From Anabaena sp. WA102 (lineage in GTDB: Bacteria > Cyanobacteriota > Cyanobacteriia > Cyanobacteriales > Nostocaceae), in the NCBI RefSeq assembly GCF_001277295.1, contig NZ_CP011456.1, forward strand, positions 3,662,001-3,726,000: a DNA stretch of 64,000 nt, in the 5' to 3' direction. Within the stretch, counting starts at the first letter, position 1; every line of letters starts with the position of its first letter. The translations under genes and the position numbers were made by a program. Of the stretch, positions 23,624-32,909 are shown one piece after another. The notes beneath the pieces are model-generated. The model had not been told where the DNA came from and searched no databases. It saw nothing but the letters and a program-made list of their open reading frames with translations.

Positions 23624-24887
23624 CTCTAAATTTAAAATCTGGAATTTGGTAATCTTGGTTTCTGTACCAACTGTATTACTTCTGTTAGCGTCCGGTTATC
23701 AAGTATTAAATTATCAGCAAAAAATCACTGAACATAAAAAAACTGAGGCAGATATTTCAGCAAATGTTATTACTGCTGATGGTTATCTGGAACCAAAAGG
23801 TGAAGTTATTTTGATTTCACCGACCTTTGGCATGGAACGCGCACGGGTAGAGGAACTACGAGTAAAACGAGGTGAATTGGTAAAAGCTGGGGATATTATT
23901 GCTGTTTTAGATAGCAATAGTTCAATGGTGGCTGCTTTGGAAAATGCCCATTCTCAAGAGCAAATTGCTTCAGCACAGCTAGAGTTAATCAAAGCTGGGG
24001 CAAAAAAAGGTGAAATCGCCGCCCAAAAAGCAAAAGTTTTAGAAAATCGGGCTGAACTGAATGGACAAATTGCGACACAAAACGCAGAGATAGGTACTTT
24101 AGAAGCACAATTAGCAGGTGAAAAAAGAACGCAGAATGAAAGTATTGAACGAATTAAAACAGAGTTGAAAAAAGCGCAAAAAGATTGCGATCGCTATCAA
24201 TCTCTCTATCTTAATGGAGCAGTTTCTATTTCTCAAATGGAAAGCTTTTGCTTGCTTAAAGATACTAATCAAAAAAGTTTACAAGAAGCAGAGGCTAATT
24301 TAAAACGAATTATTGATAGTCGGAAGGAAGAGATTAAAAAAGCTCAAGAAAATCTCAATCGCACTAGAACAACAGTAGCTCGACAGCTTGAGCAGAGTCA
24401 AGCCACATTATATGCTACGGCTGAAGTCCGTCCTGTTAATGTAGCAATTGCCGCCGCTCAATTAAAAGCAGCGAAAGCATTAGTTAAACAATCTCGTGTA
24501 AATTTGGGATTAACCTTTGTGCGTTCACCAATTGATGGTCAAATTTTGGAAATCCACGCCAAACCTGGAGAATTAGCTACTTCGGGAATTGTCGAAGTTG
24601 GAGATACTAAAAACATGGTAGCCCTAGCAGAAGTTTATGAGACAGACATTGAGAAAGTCAGGTTGAAACAAAAGGTAGAAATTAAAAGTTCTGCTCTTTC
24701 AGAATCTCTACATGGAACTGTGAATGAGATTGGATTTAAAGTGGCTAAAAAAGAAAATTTCAACGATGATCCTGTGATTGCCGCAGATGCTAGAGTCGTC
24801 AAAGTTAGAGTATTACTTGATGAAAAAAGTAGCAAAAAATCCTTCAATCTCACTAATCTTAAGGTCGATGTATTGATTAAATACTAA
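23589..24887 (+). CDS. DevB-family membrane fusion protein of an ABC exporter
   Basis: This protein of about 432 residues has one N-terminal membrane anchor (LVILVSVPTVLLLLASGY). A beta-barrel/lipoyl part follows (ADGYLEPKGEVILISPTFG), then a long alpha-helical hairpin rich in Ala, Lys, Gln and Glu. It ends with the second lipoyl half (LTFVRSPIDGQILEIHAKPG) and DTKNMVALAEVYETDIEKV. It matches the DevB family of cyanobacterial exporters, whose prototype carries heterocyst glycolipids across the envelope with DevC, DevA and TolC. An upstream GTG at 23574 is possible, but the ATG at 23589 is more likely. It overlaps the carrier gene, showing tight coupling with the biosynthetic genes. Confidence 0.85.
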   Translation: MRVINKIPLFPNSKFKIWNLVILVSVPTVLLLLASGYQVLNYQQKITEHKKTEADISANVITADGYLEPKGEVILISPTFGMERARVEELRVKRGELVKAGDIIAVLDSNSSMVAALENAHSQEQIASAQLELIKAGAKKGEIAAQKAKVLENRAELNGQIATQNAEIGTLEAQLAGEKRTQNESIERIKTELKKAQKDCDRYQSLYLNGAVSISQMESFCLLKDTNQKSLQEAEANLKRIIDSRKEEIKKAQENLNRTRTTVARQLEQSQATLYATAEVRPVNVAIAAAQLKAAKALVKQSRVNLGLTFVRSPIDGQILEIHAKPGELATSGIVEVGDTKNMVALAEVYETDIEKVRLKQKVEIKSSALSESLHGTVNEIGFKVAKKENFNDDPVIAADARVVKVRVLLDEKSSKKSFNLTNLKVDVLIKY

Positions 24888-24902
24888 ATTTAGAAAAATC
24901 TT

Positions 24903-26066
24903 ATGTACAAGTATATACCCTTAGCCTGGATTCAACTAACATATAATAAAACTCGTTTTGTGGTTGCTATTTCAGGTATTGCCTTTGCAACATTATTAAT
25001 GTTCATGCAACTAGGTTTTCAGGGTGCGCTTTATAAAACGGCAATAGATATCCATGAGAATTTCCTCGCTGATATAGTTCTCACGGGTCCTAGAACTGAA
25101 AACCTTTACGATGCTGGTTTACATCAAACATTTACTAAAAGGTATTTAACACAGGCGTTGCAGATTGAAGGAGTTGATTCTGTTGCACCTCTTTACATTG
25201 GATTTGGACATTGGAAAAACCCTTATGGAGATAACAATCACCAAATCCTAATTTTTGGATTTGATCCTGATAAACCTTGTTTTGATTTAACAGAAATTAA
25301 TCAAAATAGTGAGATGCTCAAGCGTAAAGATATGATTCTTTTTGATCGACTTTCCAAGCCAGCTTATGGACCGATTGTTGATAAATTTACTCAAGGTCAA
25401 GAGATTCTGACTGAAATTAACAATCAACGGGTAAAAGTGAGTGGTTTGTTTAGTATGGGTGGTTCAATTTTTTCCGCCGATGGAATTGCTATTGCTAGTG
25501 ATTTAAATTTCTCCAAATTGATGAACAGACCTTTATCTAAAGTAAGTTCAGGGCTGATAAAAATTAAGAAAGGGTCCGATCCAGACAAGGTGCTTAAGTT
25601 ACTAAAAGCAAAATTTTCTGGAGGTGTTAAAGTGCTTTCAATGAAAAGCTATATGGAACTAGAAAAGAATTACTGGAAAAATGGTTCTCCTATTGGTTCA
25701 ATCTTTACCATCGGCACAATTATGGGTTTTATTGTCGGCTTGGTTATTGTTTACCAAGTTCTTTATAGTGAAGTCGCAGACAATTTGGAATATTATGCTA
25801 CATTAAAAGCTATAGGTTATGGTAGTAAATATTTTTTCAAAGTAATTATTCAGCAGTCTATTATCCTTTCTCTTTTAGGATATATCCCCGGATTTCTTTT
25901 TTCTGTACTTCTCTATCAGGCTGTTGTAATTATTGTCAGGTTGCCAACTCAAATGGAGTTTGGGCGTGCTGTTATAGTTTTATTCCTCACAACTGTAATG
26001 TGTTCTATTGCTGGGATGATAGCAACTAATAAGTTACGAGATGGAGACCCGGCTGATATTTTTTAG
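24903..26066 (+). CDS. devC: DevC-family ABC exporter permease
   Basis: This 387-residue FtsX/MacB-like permease begins with a membrane segment after PLAWIQLTYNKTRF, the standard DevC start. It has a large periplasmic domain (residues about 40-250) and three membrane segments in the last 130 residues. The block YYATLKAIGYGSKYFFKVII is the conserved coupling region that meets the ATPase. With the membrane fusion protein before it and the ATPase two genes later, it forms a complete DevBCA-type exporter. In the prototype system such pumps export amphipathic lipids, which fits a fatty-acid-derived product here. Confidence 0.88.
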   Translation: MYKYIPLAWIQLTYNKTRFVVAISGIAFATLLMFMQLGFQGALYKTAIDIHENFLADIVLTGPRTENLYDAGLHQTFTKRYLTQALQIEGVDSVAPLYIGFGHWKNPYGDNNHQILIFGFDPDKPCFDLTEINQNSEMLKRKDMILFDRLSKPAYGPIVDKFTQGQEILTEINNQRVKVSGLFSMGGSIFSADGIAIASDLNFSKLMNRPLSKVSSGLIKIKKGSDPDKVLKLLKAKFSGGVKVLSMKSYMELEKNYWKNGSPIGSIFTIGTIMGFIVGLVIVYQVLYSEVADNLEYYATLKAIGYGSKYFFKVIIQQSIILSLLGYIPGFLFSVLLYQAVVIIVRLPTQMEFGRAVIVLFLTTVMCSIAGMIATNKLRDGDPADIF

Positions 26067-26131
26067 GTAAAGGTTAAAGAGTCTGTAAAATAGCTGAAAA
26101 TACTCATTGTGATGATATAAGGTGATTTAGT

Positions 26132-27007
26132 ATGAATTATTCTCGGTTGAGAAATTCTCTGGGTGCAACTACTCCTGGTAAATCCATAGAAGTTGACGGA
26201 ATTAATCTAACTTACAATGATGAAGGTGAAGGTTTAACTATTATCTGTTTACACGCTATTGGTCATGGGGCTGCTGATTTTCAAAAATTACAAACTAACC
26301 TTGTTCACAATTATCGTGTAATTACCATTGATTTTCCCTCTCATGGTAATTCAGATGATGATTATCAGCCAGTCAGTTTGCAAAGATATACTAATATATT
26401 AACCCTGTTTATAGATCAACTTAAATTAGGTAAATTCGTATTTATTGGTAATTCAATTGGTGGGTCAGTTGCTCTTCAATATACTTTTTTATATCCAGAA
26501 AGAGTCCAAGGGCTAATTTTAGCAAATCCGGGAGGGCTTGATCCAATGGATAGGGTAAAAAGCATTTTTACAAGTTTTATGGCTAATCTATTTTCTCAAG
26601 GATTAAAAAAATCCTGGTGGTACAAAAAGGGATTAAATGATTATTATCGCTATCTTGTTTTGCCAAGTGATCAAGCCAGAGAACAAAGAGAAAAAATCAT
26701 TGCTTCAGGGGAGGAAATTGCTTTAATTCTCACTCAGGCTTGGCAAAGTTTTGGTAATACAGCATCTGATCTCAGATATATTGCTCCTAGCATCAAATGT
26801 CCTGTACTGTTTACTTGGGCATCTCAGGACAAAATTGTGCAGCTTGGTCGTTGTTTACCAACTATTAAACAATTTCCGAATATGACTCTAAAACTGTTCT
26901 CTTGTGGGCATTCTCCTCATCTAGAAACACCCAAAGAATTTGCAATTGCCGTTATCACTTTTCTCGAAGTTTTTGAGAGCCATGCAGCAACAACAACCAA
27001 TTCTTAA
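26132..27007 (+). CDS. Alpha/beta hydrolase inserted between devC and devA
   Basis: This is a 291-residue alpha/beta hydrolase. The nucleophile elbow is FIGNSIGGSVALQY (Ser near 108), the oxyanion region HAIGHGAADFQ follows the first core strands, and the catalytic His is in SCGHSPHLETPKEF near the C-terminus. The acidic residue is probably D in WASQDKIVQ. It could release a product from a carrier protein or hydrolyse an ester; substrate cannot be told from sequence. It is placed between the permease and ATPase genes of the exporter and overlaps the ATPase start by 26 bp, so it belongs to the cluster. AAGGTGAT precedes the ATG. Confidence 0.85.
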   Translation: MNYSRLRNSLGATTPGKSIEVDGINLTYNDEGEGLTIICLHAIGHGAADFQKLQTNLVHNYRVITIDFPSHGNSDDDYQPVSLQRYTNILTLFIDQLKLGKFVFIGNSIGGSVALQYTFLYPERVQGLILANPGGLDPMDRVKSIFTSFMANLFSQGLKKSWWYKKGLNDYYRYLVLPSDQAREQREKIIASGEEIALILTQAWQSFGNTASDLRYIAPSIKCPVLFTWASQDKIVQLGRCLPTIKQFPNMTLKLFSCGHSPHLETPKEFAIAVITFLEVFESHAATTTNS

Positions 27008-27674
27008 AATTCAAGGTCTTAACTATTACTTTGGCAGTGGCAATCTTCAAAGGCAAGTTTTATCTAATATATGTCTGGAAATTTTACCTGGTGAAGTTTT
27101 AATTATGACGGGTCCATCAGGATCAGGTAAAACCACCTTATTAACCTTAATAGGTGGACTAAGAAGTATTACTGAAGGCAGTTTGATGTTTCTGGGAGCA
27201 GAGATGAATAATGCTAGTCAGGAAATGCAAACTCAAACTCGTCGCTATATAGGTTATATCTTTCAACATTATAACTTGCTGCCATTTTTAACAGCAGAAC
27301 AGAATGTCCGCATGGCATTGGAACTGCACAATTCTTTTTCTCCATCTCAATTGTTGGAAGAACCGAAGAAAACACTGGCAACAGTTGGTTTGGGAGATTT
27401 TTGTGAACATTATCCTCATCATCTATCTGGGGGACAAAAACAGCGGGTGAGCATTGCTAGAGCTTTAGTTTCACGTCCTAGATTGATATTAGCTGATGAG
27501 CCGACTGCGGCTCTTGATAGTAAATCTGGAAGGGAGGTAGTTAATTTAATGTGTCAACTGGCATACGAGCAAAAATGTGCGATTTTGATTGTTACTCATG
27601 ACAACCGAATTTTAGATGTTGCTAACCGCAGATTTCATGTTGAAGATGGCTATCTAAGTGAAGAAATAATCTAA
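26982..27674 (+). CDS. devA: DevA-family ABC exporter ATPase
   Basis: This 230-residue ATPase has Walker A GPSGSGKTTLL (near 43), Q-loop FQHYNLLPFLTAEQNV, signature LSGGQKQRVSIARAL (near 148), Walker B LILADEPTAAL and switch His IVTHDNRI. It belongs to the MacB/LolD-like DevA group that energises export by DevBC. The ATG at 26982 gives the family start QPILKIQGLNYYFGSG; a longer in-frame reading begins inside the hydrolase gene and is unlikely. It overlaps the hydrolase gene by 26 bp. Confidence 0.9.
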   Translation: MQQQQPILKIQGLNYYFGSGNLQRQVLSNICLEILPGEVLIMTGPSGSGKTTLLTLIGGLRSITEGSLMFLGAEMNNASQEMQTQTRRYIGYIFQHYNLLPFLTAEQNVRMALELHNSFSPSQLLEEPKKTLATVGLGDFCEHYPHHLSGGQKQRVSIARALVSRPRLILADEPTAALDSKSGREVVNLMCQLAYEQKCAILIVTHDNRILDVANRRFHVEDGYLSEEII

Positions 27675-27725
27675 ATTTTCAACTGTATTGATGTGTACTC
27701 TTAATAAATTATCAGAGGTGTTTCT

Positions 27726-29480
27726 ATGAGCAACTACTATGCTGATCAACAGAATTTGGCAGCTAAATGTTCAAGTCTTTTGGAACTATTGCGCTTGCGG
27801 TCTGAAAATGATCCTGATAAAGTAGCTTACACTTTTCTTGCAGATGGTGAAACAGAGACAGATACATTGACCTACGGGTTACTTGATCAACGAGCGCGAG
27901 CAATTGCAGCTAAGTTACAATCTTGCTCTGTTCTAGGCGATCGCATATTACTAATTTATCCATCTGGTTTAGAATTTATTACTGCTTTTTTCGGATGTTT
28001 ATATGCAGGAGTCCTAGCAGTGCCGGCATATCCACCCCGACAGAATCATCACTTATCTAGATTAGAGTCAATTGTCTTTAATTCCCAAGCTAAAATTGTA
28101 CTGACTACCACATCTGTATTAGCTAATATTAAAAATAAAACTATTACAAATCAGATACTAAATACGCTGACTTGGTTGGAAACTGATACCATTCCTACTA
28201 ATTTAGCTTCAGATTGGCAAGAACCAATTATAGACAGAAATAGTCTAGCTTTTCTTCAGTACACTTCTGGTTCAACAGGAATGCCAAAAGGAGTCATGGT
28301 TAGTCATAGCAACTTACTCCATAATTTAGAATTGACTTATAGATGCTTTGAATTTAAACCTAACAATCGAGTCTTGGTGTGGTTGCCTCTTTACCATGAT
28401 ATGGGCTTAATTGGTGGAGTGCTACAGCCTCTTTATGCAGGGATTCCTTGTGTACTGATACCTCCAGAAATTTTTATTAAAAAACCATTTTGTTGGCTTC
28501 AAGCAATTTCTCGCTACCAAGCTACTACTAGTGGTGGACCAAATTTTGGCTATGAACTTTGTATTCGCAGAACTACCCCTGAGCAAAGAGCAAGTTTGGA
28601 TTTGAGTAGTTGGGAAGTTGCCTTTATTGGTTCTGAACCTATCCGCGCTAAGACATTAGAGCTATTTTTTGAAACCTTTAAATTTTCTGGTTTCCGTCAA
28701 GAGTCTTTCTATCCTTGTTATGGAATGGCCGAAGCCACTTTACTTGTGTCGGGAAGTATAAAAGCTCAACCACCACTTGTCTATCCCGTCTCAGCAGAAA
28801 GACTGCAAAACAATCAAGTTAATTTGGCGATAGAGGATACCCCGGAAATTAACTGTATTGTTGGTTGTGGACATGGCTGGTTAGACCAAAATATTCTGAT
28901 TGTTGATCCTGAATCTTTAACTCCTTGTCCACCTACCCAAGTTGGAGAAATTTGGGTATCTAGTCCTAGTGTTGCTCAGGGTTACTGGAATCAACCGCAG
29001 GAAACTGAGAAAACATTCCGTGCTTATGTAGCAAACACAAATGAAGGGCCTTTTCTTCGGACTGGTGATCTGGGATTTATCCAAGAAGGTGAATTGTTTG
29101 TGACAGGAAGACTTAAAGATTTGATGATATTTTTGGGACGCAATTACTATCCCCAAGATATTGAAACAACTGTAGTAGAAAGCCACCCAGCTTTACGTCC
29201 AGATTGTGGATCTGCATTTTCAGTGGAAATTGAGCAGCGGGAAAAACTCGTAATTGTCCAGGAAATAGAGCGTAGTTTTCTTCGGAAACTTAATCCCGAA
29301 GAAGTGATTACAGCAATTCGTCGGGCTGTAACTGAGCAATATGGCTTACCTATTCATGCAGTTTTGCTGCTGAAAACAGCAAGTTTACCAAAAACCTCCA
29401 GTGGTAAGGTTCAACGGAGTGCTTGTCGAGAAAGGTTTCTCAATCATACTTTGGAAGTTCTCTCACATTGGAAAAGTTGA
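27726..29480 (+). CDS. Fatty acyl-AMP ligase (FAAL)
   Basis: This 584-residue adenylate-forming enzyme has the core motif QYTSGSTGMPKGVMVSHSNL near residue 178. The FAAL-specific blocks are WLPLYHDMGLIGGVLQPLYA, GPNFGYELCIRRT and FYPCYGMAEATLLVSG, plus the C-terminal RTGDLGF and GRLKDLMIFLGRNYYPQDIE. FAALs activate fatty acids as acyl-AMP and pass them to a carrier protein rather than to CoA. It would load the fatty chain onto one of the two carriers, probably the one at 23363. AGAGGTG precedes the ATG; it is the last gene of the rightward cluster, with a 95-bp gap before the lipase gene. Confidence 0.93.
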   Translation: MSNYYADQQNLAAKCSSLLELLRLRSENDPDKVAYTFLADGETETDTLTYGLLDQRARAIAAKLQSCSVLGDRILLIYPSGLEFITAFFGCLYAGVLAVPAYPPRQNHHLSRLESIVFNSQAKIVLTTTSVLANIKNKTITNQILNTLTWLETDTIPTNLASDWQEPIIDRNSLAFLQYTSGSTGMPKGVMVSHSNLLHNLELTYRCFEFKPNNRVLVWLPLYHDMGLIGGVLQPLYAGIPCVLIPPEIFIKKPFCWLQAISRYQATTSGGPNFGYELCIRRTTPEQRASLDLSSWEVAFIGSEPIRAKTLELFFETFKFSGFRQESFYPCYGMAEATLLVSGSIKAQPPLVYPVSAERLQNNQVNLAIEDTPEINCIVGCGHGWLDQNILIVDPESLTPCPPTQVGEIWVSSPSVAQGYWNQPQETEKTFRAYVANTNEGPFLRTGDLGFIQEGELFVTGRLKDLMIFLGRNYYPQDIETTVVESHPALRPDCGSAFSVEIEQREKLVIVQEIERSFLRKLNPEEVITAIRRAVTEQYGLPIHAVLLLKTASLPKTSSGKVQRSACRERFLNHTLEVLSHWKS

Positions 29481-29575
29481 TGTTATTAAACTTTCAGAAT
29501 CGCCTTCCGACCATAAATACACCGCAAATTTCCCATTATCTGTAATCAACTTTCAGTAACCCCAGGACTAACCTA

Positions 29576-30625
29576 ATGCTCACATCAACTACAACAATTC
29601 CAGCAGTGACCAATGAAGTTAGATTAGACCATAACAGTGTCTATTCCGAAATGGCACTATTAGCAAAAGAAGTCTATGGACCGCAAGCACCTCTCACCCA
29701 TGAACGTGAGCCACTTACCTATGAAACTGGATATAATCCCGCCTACAGTGAAAATGTCGGGAATGCTGCGGTAGGCCGAGGCTGGCACAAGGTATCGAAC
29801 TTAGAACTGGAAATCCCAGCTTCGGATATCGGTTTGTCACTAAATGGATTGCACTATTCCCTTGTCAATGGATTCTATCAGGCTTACAATGACAATGATG
29901 TGATTAAATCCACCAACTCCCCCGACATCCCCGAAGCCAACGCTCTGATTCTCAGGGGTATTGTTGGGGGAAAGACTACCCTTGCTGTTGTCTTTCGTGG
30001 TACTGATCAGTTAGCTGATGTTACTGACTATGAAGACTTTGTTACTCAGCATTACGCGAAGTTCGCACCGCTAACTAATGCTCTCAAGGAATATGCGACA
30101 AAAGGCGGTTTTGAGCAGGTTCTGCTTGATGGACACAGTTTAGGCGCTGCAATGGCGCAAATCTTCGCTAATGACCTCTCTAGCAACTTTCCCGAGCAAC
30201 AGATCCAGTTATTTACCTTCGGATTGCCGGGTGCTGAAAAACTTGCACCCGGAGGGGTGAATCAGATTAATTTTGTAAATACTCATGACATTGTTCCCCA
30301 ATCGGGATTACTCAGTCAAAATCCCGATTCGACGATTGCTGCGGCAAATATCTTATCTATTAATTCATTTTTGGCAGGAAACATCTTGCAGCTATTGTTT
30401 TTTCAAACACTAGCCTCGGTAGCCTCAAAAACAAAGCCAAAATTTTCGTCGGGGGCTACAGTTCTTCTCAATACGAGTATTGGGGCTTTTCCTTCCTTAA
30501 GTGAACATGATCTGGGGGGGACAAGGGCGGTGAAATCAATCCTGAATTTCCATACATTAACAAGGCCTTTAACCCTGGTTATATCAATGAAGTCCGAAAG
30601 TTGTCAGACTATGCAGCGGACATAG
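29576..30625 (+). pseudogene. Lipase (class 3-like) domain, first part of a broken large gene
   Basis: The N-terminal part of a large secreted-type lipase. It contains LALREGIVGG-like strands ending in LAVVFRGTDQL, the nucleophile elbow LLDGHSLGAAMAQIF (Ser near 186), INFVNTHDIVPQ and a likely catalytic His in SLSEHDL. After SEHDLGG the frame is lost at a run of seven G (30514-30520). The residues that follow in this frame, to 30625, are not lipase-like. In the next frame the sequence continues sensibly as GGDKGGEINPEFPYINKAF, so one base is missing relative to the working gene (eight G would restore it). The gene belongs with the two pieces further on. Confidence 0.78.
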
Positions 30626-31734
30626 AAAGTCCGTTTTACTACACACAATTTGCCAAAGCTATCAACGATGGTGTTGCTTACAATGGCACTGTACCGCTTA
30701 TTAATATCGGTGATGGCAGCTATTATGACATCCAAGATCCAAACAAAAAAGACAGTGTATTAAGCACCTATGACGGTGACGAGTTTGTCTTGGGTAATCA
30801 GGGTGTCAGTAATTCCATTGGGTTTAAACCTTCAAAACAACCGGCTACACTTTGGAATACATTCAATAGTCCTACTCGCATTATTGATGGTGGCAGTATT
30901 GGGGATAATATTAGCAATGAATTAAATCTCAACCCGGCTTTTGAATGGGTTCTGCCCACTGTAAATGACTTAAAAACGGATAGTAATGGACTAAAATACT
31001 ACTCACTGACGGGGATTAATCAAAGCGGGAAAGTCGAAACTGCCAATCTCTATCGGATCAATGTGATCAATGATGTTGGATTATTCCAGCGAACTCTTGA
31101 TCCAAGCACTTTAGCAACCCACCTAAATGGTAAAGCAACAACAATACAACAAGCAGCGTCAGGTCAATCAAGTTTGGTGGTAGATGGACTCTCAGAGGTT
31201 GCCTATGCAGGAACGGGTATAACCAGTGTTACTAGCAATATTGACCGTGCTAAGATTGTGTTCAGTTCCGATACAACCAATGTTACATCAAGCGGTGTAT
31301 CAACCCTTATTGTCTCTGATGGTGTGACCACTAACAAATCCGTAACTATAGATACTGGATTAGCCTCTGCATTTATTTACGGTGGTCGTCGTCCTACTAC
31401 CTTCATTGGACATCTTGCTGGAGCCGATTTCACCGGTGGAGTTGACTCTTCACTTAATACTATTAGTTATGCTGGACAAACACAAGACCTGTTAATCGAT
31501 CTCACACAGGGAACTGCAACAAATGGATTGACATACGACTCATTTACCAACGTTTCCTCGGTAATCGCTGGGCAAGGAAATAATTACATTGTTGCCAACA
31601 GTGCGGCGAACAAATTTGGAGGCTACAATGTTGCTAAAAGTGCTGCCACTGCTGATACACCGAGTGTTACCATTGTTGGGAAGACTGTCAAAAATGACAT
31701 AATATTGGGTTCGGATAACCTAGATACAATTGAC
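30521..31734 (+). pseudogene. Lipase gene, second part (after the frameshift, up to IS copy 2)
   Basis: From the G-tract onward this frame reads GGEINPEFPYINKAFNPGYI then LSDYAADIESPFYYTQFAKA. A long beta-rich region follows (SVTSNIDRAKIVFSSDTTN, YGGRRPTTFIGHLAGADF, NTISYAGQTQDLLIDLTQG). The last parts resemble RTX-like and calcium-binding extensions of cyanobacterial lipases: GGVDSSLNTISYAG and GQGNNYIVANSAANKFGGYN. It is cut in the codon region DNLDTID at 31734 by IS copy 2. A run-on translation into the element ends at 31746. Joined across the element, the sequence continues TIDLSTFISSSISETRTD. Confidence 0.75.
31726..31734. repeat. Target site duplication, left side of IS copy 2
   Basis: ACAATTGAC lies directly before the left inverted repeat and is repeated exactly at 32910-32918 after the right end. 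A 9-bp duplication fits IS4-family transposition. Confidence 0.92.
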
Positions 31735-32909
31735 CAGAAGTGTTGAATGTTAGGAAAAGATTAAAAAAAAGTACCATAATTTGATACAATCTAAAAAAAT
31801 CTAGATAAAGAATTATCAAATTATGCGCTTAAAGAATTTCCCAGAAGTGGTCAAAACAATATTGAAACCATTGCCCAAAAAAGATTATCCAGTTCTGGAC
31901 ACATTTTCATTTGTATCAGTGTGGTTACAGTATGTCATGGATAAAAGTATAGTGAGTATGAGAGATTTATTTCAAAGACTAAATAATCAAGGGATAGATT
32001 TAAAAATATCAAATTTTTCCAAGGCAAGTAAAAAGAGAGATACTCAAGTATTTTTGGAGATAATAACTGAATTAAACAATCAACTGAGAAAGAAAAAAGG
32101 AAAGGAAGAAACCCAAGCATTATTTCCTATAGATTCAACAATTATTACATTAACAAGTAAATTATTATGGAGTCAAGGATATCATCAAGTAAAACTATTT
32201 TGTGGGTTAGATAGTTTGACATCAGAAGTTGGTGGAATGGTGATTCATTTTGGGCAAGGACATGACCATAAATATGGACAAGAAACAGTAGAAGCAATTC
32301 CGTCAAAAGGAGTAGGGATAATGGATAGAGGATTTGCATCCTCCGAAAGAATATCTGAATTAAAACAACAAAAAAATAAAGCTTTTGTCTTAAGAATTAA
32401 AAATAATGTCACTTTAGAAATGCTAGAAAATGGTAATTGTAAAGTTGGCAAAGATGAAAGAGAAGTGGAAATTAGAGTAGTAGCATTTTGTGATATAGAA
32501 ACTAAGAGTGAATTTCGTTTAGCAACAAACTTATTAAATGAAGGAGAAGAGCAAGTTAGTAATCAAGAGATTATGGAAATTTACATACAAAGATGGCAAA
32601 TTGAATTGTTATGGAAATTCTTAAAAATGCACCTCAAGTTAGACAGACTTATGACAAAGAATGAGAATGGAATTAGAATTCAGATAATGTGCTGTTTAAT
32701 CGCTTATTTGATATTGCAACTAATAGAAATACCGCAAGAATTTGGCAAAACTTTATTAGATAAACTCCGTTATCTTCAGTCCTATATGTGTCAGGAAATA
32801 AGTTATGTTCATTGGTTTAGAAAACTTATTTGGATAAGATGAAAAATAGCACTTATAGGCTAAGTTTATTTCAATATGTAAAGTTTTATTACGCTATTCA
32901 ACATTTCTG
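31735..32909 (+). mobile_element. IS4-family insertion sequence, copy 2 (1175 bp)
   Basis: This is the same element as 7944-9118, in the same orientation, 23,791 bp away. The terminal repeats are CAGAAGTGTTGAAT and, inverted, CAGAAATGTTGAAT. It is bounded by perfect 9-bp direct repeats ACAATTGAC, so this copy inserted by a simple, recent event. It lies inside the lipase gene; removing the element and one repeat restores an uninterrupted frame. Confidence 0.95.
31823..32842 (+). CDS. IS4-family transposase (copy 2)
   Basis: This intact 339-residue transposase differs from copy 1 by a single residue (Gln in EIPQEFGKT versus Pro). The DDE residues in PIDSTIITL and IMDRGFAS, and the Y-x2-R-x3-E-x6-K signature in YIQRWQIELLWKFLK, are all preserved. 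The near-identity of the copies and the intact target duplication indicate recent activity in this genome. Confidence 0.94.
   Translation: MRLKNFPEVVKTILKPLPKKDYPVLDTFSFVSVWLQYVMDKSIVSMRDLFQRLNNQGIDLKISNFSKASKKRDTQVFLEIITELNNQLRKKKGKEETQALFPIDSTIITLTSKLLWSQGYHQVKLFCGLDSLTSEVGGMVIHFGQGHDHKYGQETVEAIPSKGVGIMDRGFASSERISELKQQKNKAFVLRIKNNVTLEMLENGNCKVGKDEREVEIRVVAFCDIETKSEFRLATNLLNEGEEQVSNQEIMEIYIQRWQIELLWKFLKMHLKLDRLMTKNENGIRIQIMCCLIAYLILQLIEIPQEFGKTLLDKLRYLQSYMCQEISYVHWFRKLIWIR

Noticed and set aside
30400..30510. An additional frameshift in the lipase gene before the G-tract, because another frame also looks protein-like (GGYSSSQYEYWG)
   Set aside because: That frame contains two stops just before the G-tract, and the original frame keeps the likely catalytic SEHDL block, so one shift is the simpler account.
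7944..32909. A composite transposon carrying the biosynthetic cluster and atp genes
   Set aside because: The two IS copies lie in direct orientation, but the enclosed DNA includes core genes and other remnants, and only the copy 2 insertion has its own 9-bp duplication. A unit would be expected to carry one duplication around the whole.
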